Below are positions 12,335 to 22,314 of a stretch of 64,000 bases of DNA, in pieces (within the stretch, counting starts at the first letter, position 1; the number at the start of each line of letters is the position of its first letter). The notes under the pieces are model-generated. The model did no database searches, was not told the origin of the DNA, and worked only from the letters and a program-made list of their open reading frames with translations. The translations under genes and the position numbers were made by a program. Source of the stretch: Podocnemis expansa (lineage: Eukaryota; Chordata; Testudines; Podocnemididae); assembly GCA_007922195.1 (NCBI GenBank), contig ML681991.1, positions 47,695,161-47,759,160 on the forward strand, given 5' to 3'.

Positions 12335-13091
12335 TCAGTGGGGTGGCATCTGGAGGGAGAAGGCCAAAGTACTTGGCCTCCCCTCATGGATCTTTGGCTG
12401 TGCCCACCACTGGAGAGTTTCAGGAGAGAACAGGACCTCTCCTTCGAAAGGCAGGTCTAAGACCGCCTGCTGCACGTTTGAGGCCACTCTGGCCTCTCTA
12501 AGCCAGGCTGCTCTGTGGAGGGTAACCACCGATGCCATGGTCGGGGCAGCAGTGTCCACCACATTGTGGGCGGAGAGGAGGAGGTCCTGTGAGACCGTGT
12601 TGCCTTCCTCCAGGAAGGCATCACAGTTGTCCCTAGCCTCAGGTGGGGGCATGTCCCTGAATCTCCCAAGTGATTCCCAGATATCCAGCAGGTACCTGCT
12701 GGTTATGAGCTGGTTGTTGGCCACCCGCAATTGAAGGGCCAATAACGAATACACCTTGTGCCCTAGCATGTCTATTTCCCTATTCTTCCTGGAAGAGGAG
12801 AGGGGGGTCCCTAGGGGAATCTCCAGCCCCCGTTGCCATTTGGACAATGTCCTGAAGGGAAACTGGGTGGCCAGCAAGTGAGGGGTAGTCTGGTTCTGGT
12901 ACCCTGTACTTCATGCTCACTGTATCCAAGACCGGTGGGACGGAGCATTGGTACTGCCAGCGGGACCGTGCAAGATCCCATATGCTTGGGTGAGGTGGGA
13001 TTGCTAAAGGCTCTGTGGTGGCGAACACCAGCCTGAACAGGGTATCCGGCGGAAGACTCAGGGGCTCCACCTGCATACGTAGGTGTGCCAT
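12335..13091 (-). pseudogene. DIRS#2 gag-like protein, C-terminal and middle parts
   Basis: Two overlapping frames (12780-13091 and 12335-12877; 103 and 180 aa) form the C-terminal two thirds of a gag-like protein. Readable stretches include 'QLRVANNQLITSRYLLDIWE' and 'QQAVLDLPFEGEVLFSPET'. They parallel 'QLHIANHQALMGRYIFNLWR' in the DIRS#4 gag at about 55270 and 'QQAIQDLPFEGWSLF' in DIRS#3. A frameshift near 12800-12870 separates them. This is one of the best-kept gag pieces in the window. Confidence 0.65.
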
Positions 13092-13307
13092 AGCTCAGCG
13101 CAGTAAGTCAAAGTGTGCTGAGAGGCTTCCCATAAAGGTCTCCGGTGCCGGAGACAGCATGGCACTGGGGAGCCATCAAGGAGGGGATGGAGTTCCCTTG
13201 GGGGATCATTCTTGTGCCCAGAAACGAAAAGGGGATGCTGTTCGGTGCTGGGGCTGTTCAGAGCCCCTGGATGGCCCTTCTTCGGGGCTGGAGCCAGGGG
13301 ATGGGGG

Positions 13308-13655
13308 TCAGGACTCTTGGGCCTGCGTCAGCGGTGGTGTACCACTGGCCTCCGTAGAGGGGGGAGAGGGTGAAGGTCCCTTTTGGGCCCAGGCCTTAGA
13401 TGAGAAGGCTGGCTTGCCCCTTCTAACCATGGGTGGGGTGGGGGGAGTCGGGAGCATCAGCAGAGCCCGCGCTGCCTCCATTGCCTCCGGTGTGGAGGGG
13501 ACAAGGATTTCCCCCATGTGGGCCGTGGGCAAGTCCTCACTGGGGAAGGGAGGACTGCTTGGGCGGGAGGCCTCCCACTCCATCGGCACCAGGCTTTGTG
13601 GTGCTGATGGTGGGGTCGGCACCAGTGAGACCGGACTATGCCGGGTCATTGGCAC
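13308..13655 (-). pseudogene. DIRS#2 gag-like protein, proline-rich N-terminal part
   Basis: A 115-aa open frame, rich in Pro and Ser, contains 'ILVPSTPEAMEAARALLMLP'. The same wording is seen in DIRS#4 at 34371 ('STPEAFAAAKALLQLPAL'). It lies upstream of the part at 12335-13091 in transcription order and is separated from the N-terminus at 17652-17876 by the hAT insertion. Confidence 0.6.
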
Positions 13656-13755
13656 CGGAGATGAGATAGCTCACTGCCAGGGTAAGCCCAGTTCTGATGG
13701 TGCCGGGCTGCTTGGGGGTGACCCTGGTCGGTGCCGAGGTGAGCCCGGTGCTGAT

Positions 13756-16700
13756 CACTGTTCCCTCTAATGTGCGCAGCTGTGCGGCCATGCACGTAAG
13801 AAACCCCTCCCTGCACAGGGGTTTCCAGTTCCCGCGCATGGGGAGGGCCAGGACTGGCTTGGACAGCCCAACAGAGCAGCTAAGGCTCGGCCAAAAAACC
13901 AAGGAGTGGTGTATCACTTTAAGACTCCTCCTCTTTGCCCTGCCCTCCTCAGTCCTCCAGGCATTACAACTGCAGTGCTACAAGTGGTTTCGCTTTGCTT
14001 TGTTGCTTTGGCTCCTCACCCGTGGTTTCTTTCCAGGCTCCAGCTCAGGTCCTCTCCCCTTTCCCTGCACCTGATTTTGGGGAAGGTTTGATCTTATGTT
14101 TTGGAGGGGTTGGGGCTTTTCTTCACCTTGATGGGGTCTCTGAAGTGCCCAGAGAGAAAACCTGTGACTGCTTCTTTGCTTTCTGCTTTGCTGCCCTGCT
14201 TGGCTTAGTTTCTGGGGAGGTTTCTTTCTCTAATGGCTGGGCTAAGCCAGATCTTTATTTCTGCTAATGAGCCTTGGCTTTTGACAACAAATCTTTTGTT
14301 TAGAGGTCCGACAAAGTTCACTTTTGGTTGTGAGGAGCTTTGAATCTGTAAGATTTTCCTTTTCCCAGTGTGATTTTTTTCAGTTTTTCTCCTTTCCAAG
14401 AAGAGATTAGTCCACTGTAGATGTGTCCTTAAATTTTAGTAAGATACACAGATGTTGTTGGGGAAAAACTGGTCCGAGTTCCCAACCTGGAAAGGGAACC
14501 CTGAGTCCTTCCCACAGGTGAAGGCCCATTCCCAGCTGAGACTCCAATAGGCAGAGAACGAGGTGTGGGTCAAAGTTTATTATTCAGCTGAATAATAATA
14601 GGAACAGCAACAGGGAGTAGCACAAGAAGCTAGCCTCCCCCCAGCAGCTCCCCGAATATTGGGGTACAGATCATATATACTCTTCAGCATGCAAAGTACA
14701 AAATACATATTGTAACAGGTTCATGCATAATACAACAAGTTACATCATGCCTAAAGTCCCTACATGGTATTACTACTCTTAATATGCAGGTTACAAGATT
14801 AGATTATGTTTAATAGTCAGCATATAGTTAGCCTGCCTCTGTTGTTGTTTACTGCTCATTTGGGTACTAATTATTGCTCTTGACCAATGAGAGTGGCCGG
14901 ACTCCTGTGACCCCTTCACCACCTAGCCCCCGTCAACCTGTTTACCAGACGAGGTTAATGGCTTCCCATCAGGGGATAGACAGGAGTTATCGTCTCATAA
15001 TAAACCTTTGTGGATTACCTCATGTATCTATAGAAAAACAGTCTAACTTCCCATCTATCTAAACCCCCTAGCTCCCCTGACTAACTAAACTTGTCTAAGC
15101 AAACAGAACAGTCTCTGGCACAGAACTTCCAGACCAAACTTACTCCATCTTTAAACTTCCTTTACAATGTGCAAGTATTATCCATTCTAAAGTAGCTGCT
15201 GGCCTGGGCCTGATCCTCTGCTTTAAATGAAGTCAGTGGGAAATTTGATGGAGTAAGGATTGCGATATTTGTCCCTTTGTTAGTTTATCAAATCATAGAA
15301 AACAAGCAGCTTGCTTTTGCCTATATACTCTATGCTTATTTTTATTTTGGTATATTTAGGAAAAAACTGATCATTGCATTCAAGAACAGGTGCTCTCCTC
15401 TTGGGTGGAGCATCTGATAGTCACAAACATCTACTTCTACTTCGCCCTCCCTCCCCCCATTTGATGTGTATTTCACATAAAAGCAAACAAAACGTCAACT
15501 GTCATAAAATAGATATATATCCATCTGTGGTTTATGGCAGACATAGTAGGATATGATGTTTCCAGAAATTTGCATTTCAGGTAAAAGGTTATGTTTCAGG
15601 CACGTCTGCACATAAAAACCGGCAGCTCTCATTTTTTTCTGATTTCTCCTTTCCTGTGTGTATAAAATCTAAAGAGCTTGTCTGTGATTTTTTTTTTAAA
15701 TACTGCACAGTGAGGCTTAAAACTGAGGCTAGACAGAGATTTCTGTACACTCCGCCTGTACCCCCCAGTTGTTGGCTAGTAACAGTGTTAGAGCAAATGA
15801 GTGAGCACCCCCTATACCCCCCCAAACATCCCCCTGCACCACACCCCTAATTTCAAGTAATGGGGAGAATACTGCTGACAGAGATTACTTTTCCTTTAGA
15901 AGCTAACACCTCAAATTCTGTTAGACTTCATGTAGTCAAGGGCCCATCCCTCTGTGTGTCAAACAATGAGTGAATTCTGTGAAGGAACTTACTGTGTTAA
16001 AACTGATTTTAATCTTGTCCATAATTACTACATTAAATTTATTGGAGATATGCTTCTGTTTGCAACTAACAATGTAAAAACATCAGTCTGGATAGGAGTT
16101 CTGCAGTGTGATTCTCCATGCACCTTGATATAAACATTAAATAGTTTTGTGACTCCTTAAAGTGGTTGGCTTTACGGTTACTTTAATGTGAAGAGGAAAA
16201 ATACTTAAGCCATTCATTTGATATTCTTGAGCCTCTGTTCTTGCAATTAATCTCACACTGTAACTAGGGGTTAGACAGATTTCCCTGGAGTTGGGTGATC
16301 AATGGGGCAAGCATTTGGGGGGGGGCATTGGCTGGATGGATGAAGGGGGCCCAGGCGGAGCCCCAGATGTGTATGTGTCCTCCAACATCCTCCTTTTTTG
16401 TACTTCCCTGTCCTCCTTTCCATGCTTTGGTATCTGGTAACCCTAGTCTGGCAAAGTGGTTGAGGACTGGATGAGGGGTGGGGGGACAGGACTTAACCAT
16501 GGCCAAGGATCAACTGGCGGAGGGGGCAGGGTGGACGAGCAGCTAGAGATGGGCAGGGGGCAGGCCTGAAGCCCCACTGAGGATTGGCGGGGGGGGGGGG
16601 TTGCTAGCTATCCAAGGGCTCCTTTTTACCTTCATGTCCTTCCTCCCTCAGGCATTCCAAAAATAGGTGATTGTCCAGCCTTTTACTTCTGATAAGTAGA

Positions 16701-17435
16701 TTTGGGGGGCACAGTGCTGGAACCCACAGTCCTGATGTTAAGAGTTTGCTGCACAGAGGCACACACGGAATAAAGAGCAGTTTATGGGGGGGGGCGGGAT
16801 CAAGGGGCAGTGGAGTACACAGTTATCCTTTATGCCTAAAAGTTTTTATATATGGAATGCCTGTAGCTCAGTTGGTAGAACAACAGATTTGTAATCATAG
16901 GGTCAAGCCCTGGGTTGTTTTTTTTACCTTTTGGCCTGTTGCTCCTTAGGGAAGGGTTAAACTGGGAAAAAAATATATAGCAAACACTAATAAAATGAAG
17001 GAAAATAAAGTATACTGTGATCAAGATTACTAATAGTGACCAATTAAGTAAAACAAATAAAGGGTCACATTTGAACTGGCTAGGAACAATTTAGGACCAT
17101 TTTTTAAAAATTGTAAAATGGGCTGCTGTGCAAAATGAAAAATGAGAGGCAAGTTAATTGCTTTCACTCTAACTTTTTTATGTGTTTATTCATTTTGGAA
17201 AACCGACAAAGGCAGACAAACAGGATTGAAGAACTGATGAGACAAAATGTTACATAAGCATAGAATACGTTCAAATTATTAATAAAAACAATTTAAATAA
17301 CATTAATTTTTCATTGTTCTATATTTTTCAATAATTTCCGTCATGTGAAGTTGCACAAAAATGTTATTCAGAAAAAGTTTTGCACACAGGTTCAAAATTT
17401 TGCACACAAGCCATCAAACCTTAGAGGGAATACTG
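13756..17435. mobile_element. hAT-type element #1, 3.7 kb, 8-bp target duplication
   Basis: The ends are CACTGTTCCCTCTAA and TTAGAGGGAATACTG, inverted copies of each other, flanked on both sides by the identical 8 bp GTGCTGAT (13748-13755 and 17436-17443). An 8-bp duplication with CA..TG ends is the hAT signature. No hAT transposase motif is seen in the interior, which holds AT-rich DNA, a G-run near 16590 and a tRNA-like SINE at 16855. The same ends, in reverse orientation, occur at 60391-63083. Confidence 0.75.
16855..17115 (+). repeat. tRNA-derived SINE
   Basis: The head resembles a tRNA: an A box TAGCTCAGTTGG at 16864-16875 and a weak B box GGTCAAGCCC at 16901-16910. The tail (gcctgttgctcc...gtttaactggg...aataaaatgaag...aaagggtcacatttgaactggct) matches the reverse strand of 21062-21235, so this is a dispersed family and not a lone gene. 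The anticodon loop is degenerate. Turtle SINEs are known to be tRNA-Lys-derived, and the second copy fits that better. Confidence 0.65.
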
Positions 17436-17651
17436 GTGCTGATGGTGCCAGACTTGTTGATGGTAACCCCGGTCAGTGCCGGGGTGCTGGAGTGCTGGGT
17501 CAGCACTGCGGTGCCGGAGTTGGCACCGAGGTGGTGCGGCGGTAGCGGACACTGGTAGCATGGTGCCGCACAGGCACCGGCACCAAGCTTGATCTCAGGG
17601 CCGGGCTCATACCTGAGGCTTTGGGTGAGGGGTGCTGAGCTTCCTCCAAAG

Positions 17652-17876
17652 CTAGGGCACAGCGTCGCTGTTTCCGCTCCTTGATGGTCTGAGGTTTAAA
17701 GGAGAGGCATATGGAACACACCAAGACCATGTGGTATTTGCCCAAGTACCTGAGGCAGTTCCCGTGGGGTCGTCCCTGGGGAAGGCCTTGCCACATTTGG
17801 CACAGGGTTTACACCTTGGCATGATTTGAAACTTTAGTCCAATGACGGAAGGTTCTTGAAGTGGAACTAGTTCCAC
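17652..17876 (-). pseudogene. DIRS#2 gag-like N-terminus
   Basis: Contains 'CKPCAKCGKAFPRDDP', matching 'CSKAFPQDDPHEKCLWCLGE' of DIRS#3 and 'CCKTFPINDLHKKCLQCLGK' of DIRS#4. The closely spaced Cys/His residues suggest a small zinc-binding N-terminal domain. The downstream histidine/cysteine part is lost by a frame change. The start codon cannot be fixed. Confidence 0.55.
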
Positions 17877-18149
17877 GGTAGATTCTCCTGGTTGACGAAA
17901 GCTGATCTCATGGGACAGGCCGCTTGCAATAGCAAGGAGCAGACATTTCAGATCCGATGCACAAGGCAGAAGAAATGAAACTGAGGAGGGGGCAGGGAGG
18001 CGGCTGTATATATAGTCACGGGTGGCACGAGGGGTGGTGGCTGCCTCCCCTCTTCTGACAGGCTAGGACAAAAGTTTTCCTGGCCAATCCAGCACTCTGG
18101 CATGGAGACACCTAATACTGAATGCATCCGAGCAGCGCTTGAAGAAGTT

Positions 18150-18605
18150 TATGCTCGAGGTGTTTGGCTGTTAGATGTTTGCACAGCCAGTCCCTGCCCG
18201 AGGCCAGGCAGGGCCCAAATCTTGCTTGAAGTTGTTACAAGATGGAGAGTCCCAGCTCAAAAGCACTTAAAATTTCCAGGTCTCAGTCTTTGTTTCCAAA
18301 CCCCTCGGCCTCTCCATTTCAGGCCTGAGGTGATTCTTTTGTCTCTTCACAGACACCTCCATTAGCATACATTTGTCTCTTCCAGGTTCACTGCTGCTGG
18401 GAGAGACCTGTCTGTTCCCTTATCCCTGAGCCATAGAAAGCATGTTACATGTTTGTTCACATGTATGAAGTTGTAGGGAACATATCATTAAAGAAATCAT
18501 GCAGAATAGGTTATTAGCATCCACACAGAAACATTGCATGGTGCAGTTGGCAGCAAATTCCAGTGTACAAGTGAACAGGAAAATCATGTACATCATTATC
18601 CAGGT
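18150..18605 (-). repeat. LTR-A copy on minus strand, upstream part
   Basis: Reverse-strand match to 2365-2712 plus 8676-8820 and to 31047-31550. Read on the minus strand it begins near 18605 with TGTGACAGGATG, a TG start typical of LTRs, and is interrupted at 18150 by DIRS#2. Confidence 0.65.
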
Positions 18606-20507
18606 GTGCATCCTGTCACAAATACATTAAACAACAAAAGTCCGTTGCATTTTGAAGACTAACAAATTTCTTTATACATACTTCCGCAGATGTATCTGAT
18701 GCATCAGATGCATCTATTTGAACCCATGTCAGTCATCTAAAATAGCACAACCCTGTGCATGGTTGGCAGTTTGGGATTCAACATATGTCAGGACCAGGGT
18801 GGACTCCATGTGCAGACACTCACTATGTGACCTTAGAGAAGTCACCTCATATCTCTGCACCTAGGTTGTACCTTCTTCAAAATGGGCAATTCCATTTCTC
18901 TGTGGATGTGGGTCCTGATGCACAGTAAGGGGGAAGTCCCCAATGGGTTTCATTGGGTGGCTGAAGCTGGCACTGGGGGCTGGAGGTGAGGGAACTGGAC
19001 CGGCATCATGGGTTCACTTTTGCTCGCCCCACTGCTGTCCTTTTCCTGGGGACAGCTCAGCAGCAGGGGATCACTCTGCAGTGCTGACAGAAACACAGCT
19101 TGACCTCATCATGGTCCAAGGCTGTGCCTCCAGCTTTGCTCAAGGGCAGCTTCCTGCAGTGAGCTCAGAAGATGATGAGGGGAAGAATGAAGTGAAGGAA
19201 ACCTTCAAAAAACAGCAAAGTACATGTGAGAGACCTGTCCTGACTTAGCCCTTAAGGCTGGTTTGAGGGGATGAATCTCTCCAGAGGTTCCAGACATGTG
19301 CTTTGGCCCCAACCCCCATCCCTGACTCTGGCCAGTCACAAGGAGTGGGTCACAAACCAGGGTCCTGGCTGTGATTCCCAATGGCCAAAGGGTTCAGGTC
19401 CCAAGGAGTCACTTCTCTGTGCTGACTGGCTGGGGACACTTGATAGCTAAAGACTGTAGGTTCAATCCTCTCCTCTGTGTCAGTTATCAGGCTGTTCACA
19501 CTGAAGCCGAAGTGATGTGCTAAGCAGATTGGCCTGGTTACCATCCTTTGACTAGTACAGAAACAGGGAGACTCACACACATCCATGTAATGAATGGAAA
19601 CAGATCTCAGAGTCAGATGCTGGGGTGCATGGGTGATGCCATGTGGGGGAAGGAAGGCGTCCCAGATAAGACGAGACTAAAAATCAGGAATTACGGCTAC
19701 CAGCAGAGATGTTGGACAGAGGGACTCCATTGCTGGGCGAGGAAGGAAAGTAGGTTATGATTAAGCTGTCCTGGCAGAGCTGTTTGAAGCTCACATATTA
19801 ACTAAGCCATGTGTCATTTCTCTACTCCCCAGTCCATCTGGCTGGTTATTTCCTTTTACACCCAGTTCTGAGGAAATTCCCATGAATGGCCTTGTTTGCT
19901 CAAAGTCTCCTCCCATATTCCACTAGCCACTTGCCTGCTGGCTCCATTTCATTCCTTGATGGCAGCCTGCAGGAGAGGAGAAGCTGCAGAAAACTTTGAC
20001 AAAGTGGTGGGAGGCCCAGGTGAAGGAGGAAGAGATGCCTGATGCACAGGGAAAGAGCCACCCTGCTGAGCTAGTTAATCTGCTGCTCCAGCCTGTGGCT
20101 TGGTAGGGTGATGTCCTGGGGCCTGTGAGGTGAAAAGGCATCAGGACTTGGACCAATGGTGAGCGCAGGAACAGGGAGAGCTTGAGGTCCAAGGAGAAGG
20201 AAAGTGGGAGACCTCAGGTGCTAAGGAACAGTGGGGTGGGAATCAGGAGAAAGCTGGACTTGCTGCCAGAAAGCAGATATGGTGCAGGGCTGCTCCAGGC
20301 ATGGGGATTTGGAGCAGGGGCCTGGAGGCTGGACTCAACATCAAAGCAACAAGGTACAGTTACTGTTGCTTGCTGGGAAGTGTTCTTTCCTTTCTCCACC
20401 ATGTAGATGCTATGACTTATTCACGATTCAGATGTAGGGGCACATACACAGATCAAGCCATGTGTGCTCTTTGCATAGTTTGCAGGTGTGGGTAAAAGCC
20501 ACAGGAT
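18606..20507. other. No gene recognised; contains a dispersed repeat end
   Basis: At about 18625-18720 (minus) lies a piece similar in wording to the repeat ends at 32338-32445 and 61198-61285 (aaatttgttagtctt and related text). At 19065-19110 a segment (gacagaaacacagcttgacctcatcat) is echoed at 32736-32765. The remainder shows only short ORFs without motifs. Confidence 0.4.
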
Positions 20508-21060
20508 ATGTTGACAGGAGGGTTTTATTTTGAAACAATGACTGTTGTTTTGAAATAAAACATGTCAGGTCCACACGATGTTTCTTTATTTCAAAATGAC
20601 GGAGCCCGTCATTTTGAAATAATAAAACCTTGAGTGGAATCGAAATAACTCCTGTCTCAAAAGGGTTGTTTTGAAACAAGGCAGTTGGGACACCTTGTTT
20701 TGAAACAAACCCTTTCAAAACAGGGGTTAGACCTTCCTCCCAGGGTGCATGGCACCCTAGCAGGAAGCCCCACCCCCCCAGCACCCTGGTCAGGGAGCCC
20801 ATCAGTACCCTGTCCAGGGTGCTGGAGTAGGTGTAGGGAGTGTAGCAGGCGCTAGGGGTGGGGGGCACCAGCCCCCATGAGCTGGAGAGAGTGGGACCCG
20901 CTTTTCCCGCTGCAGCGCCGGGGCTGCTCCAGCCTCTGCAGGCTGGTGGGTGTGGGACCTGCTCACCCTGCTATGGGGTAAGCAGGTCCCACTCCCACCA
21001 GCCCGCGGGGGCTGGAGCAGCCCTGGGGATGCAGCAGGGAAAGCAGGGGGAGGAGCCACA
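20508..21060. mobile_element. Harbinger-type MITE H2, 3'-truncated
   Basis: Starts near GGATATGTTGAC, followed by several TTTTGAAACAA/TTTCAAAATGA palindrome arms and the shared GC module (cttcctcccagggtgcatggcaccct). The far end is missing: the sequence passes straight into a SINE at 21062, which may mark the insertion that truncated it. Confidence 0.6.
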
Positions 21061-21061
21061 G

Positions 21062-21300
21062 ATTTTTTTAGCCAGTTCAAGTGTGCCCCTTTATTTGTTT
21101 TACTTAATTGGTCCCTGTTAATAATTTTATTCATGATATACTTTATTTTCTTTCATTTTATTAGTGTTCACTATTTTTCCCAATTTACCCCATTTGTAGG
21201 GAGCAACAGGCCTAAAATCAAAGTGCACAACACAGGACTCAAACCCATAACCCCAAGACTAAAAGTCTGTTTTTTGACCAACTGAGCTCTCAAGGTTGCT
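21062..21300 (-). repeat. tRNA-Lys-like SINE (minus)
   Basis: Read on the minus strand, the head has an A box (gagctcagttgg), a CAGACTTTTAGTCT anticodon arm with TTT as in tRNA-Lys, and a B box (gggtttgagtcc). The tail matches the SINE at 16855-17115. This copy best shows the tRNA-Lys origin of the family. Confidence 0.7.
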
Positions 21301-21374
21301 TTTTAGAAAAGTCTCTAGGAATAAGGACAACTGTCTATGACCCCCACCCCTTGCTACTTCTGCAAGCTGCTCTT

Positions 21375-21460
21375 TGTTCTACTTGTGTGCATCTGTGGAG
21401 TAGACTCTAAACCTCAGGCTAATGGGTTCGAGCCCTGTGTTAGGTGTTTTTTTTGTTTGT
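21375..21460 (+). repeat. tRNA-like SINE fragment
   Basis: Contains 'gtagactctaaacctcaggctaatgg' followed by a good B box (ggttcgagccc) and a T-run. Only the 3' half of a tRNA-like head is clear, so this is a truncated relative of the other SINEs. Confidence 0.45.
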
Positions 21461-22314
21461 TTGTTTTAAACATTCTACTCACCAGAAGTAAAAGCTGGAC
21501 AAAATCACCTATGTTTAGAATACCTGCCAGATGGAGGACATAAAAGTAGAAAGGAGGATATGTCTTCCTTTTGCCAGATGTCTGGTAACCCTAGCCAGGA
21601 CTGACTGAACAAATTCCTAACAGTCTAACTCCATTATTATGACAACAACTTAGCTGGGTTGCTACAGCAACACAGGTAATTAGGTGAGACATGGAAATAC
21701 ACAACAAGCAGAGCTTGAAGTTGGGAATTGATGTCTGAGTTGACTTGGTTCAACTGACTTTTACCGACTTTGTGTGTTTGAATTAAAGTTAGAAAGGGTA
21801 ACAAACAGGCAGAAAGGTTGTATCATTGTGATCTTCAAGTCAAGGATATTTCCTAACCTCAGATTGGTCAGGTTTACCTTGGAGATGAAGGGTAATGTCC
21901 AGAGGCGTCGCTGGCGCCTGGCACAGGGGGCCTGTGCCCTGAAGGCTGGCACCAGTGCCCTGGGTCCTGGCGGGGCCCCGCCTCTCCTGGTCTCCAGCTG
22001 GATCAGGCCAGAGATCTGGGGCCCAGCCGTCCACGGCTGCCACTCCCAGCCCTGTCTCTGGCCAGGGATATGGGGTCCAGCTGCCTGCGGCAGCGGCAGC
22101 TGCTTCCGGCCCCTTCAAAGGCTGGGTGATTCCGTGACCGCGGCTGCCGCTCCCCGCCCTGTCCCAGGCAGGGGCCAGGGCCTGCAGGCATGAGGCAGGG
22201 CCTGGGCCCATGCCCCGGGTCATTCTCCAGGGCAGCGACGCCCCTGGTAATGTTTGAAGCCTTCAGGTCTAGGTGACAAGTCCCTATTGAAACAGATGTG
22301 TGAGATCAGTGAGT
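21461..22314. other. No gene; GC-rich module at 21890-22225
   Basis: The GC-rich part repeats 'ccctgtctctggccaggg..ctgcc' wording that is also found in the minisatellite at 33040-33665. At 21555-21600 a motif, 'cagatgtctggtaaccctag', recurs near 16430-16450 and, diverged, near 43120-43150. Open frames here look like GC artefacts. Confidence 0.4.

Larger units (their letters stand above)
9510..18149 (-). mobile_element. DIRS-type retrotransposon #2 (minus), interrupted by hAT#1
   Basis: Both ends carry the shared DIRS terminal wording (9510-9860 and about 17990-18149). Gag-like fragments lie on the minus strand at 17652-17876, 13308-13655 and 12335-13091. The 3' half (9860-12330) has no readable enzyme ORF. 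The element cuts an LTR-A copy cleanly without an evident target duplication. Its 8.6 kb length includes the 3.7 kb hAT insertion, leaving about 5 kb, a normal DIRS size. Confidence 0.7.

Noticed and set aside
16861..16932. tRNA-like sequence with A and B boxes
   Set aside because: The body downstream is repeated at 21062-21235 in reverse, and the anticodon stem is imperfect, so it is the head of a SINE and not a functional tRNA gene.
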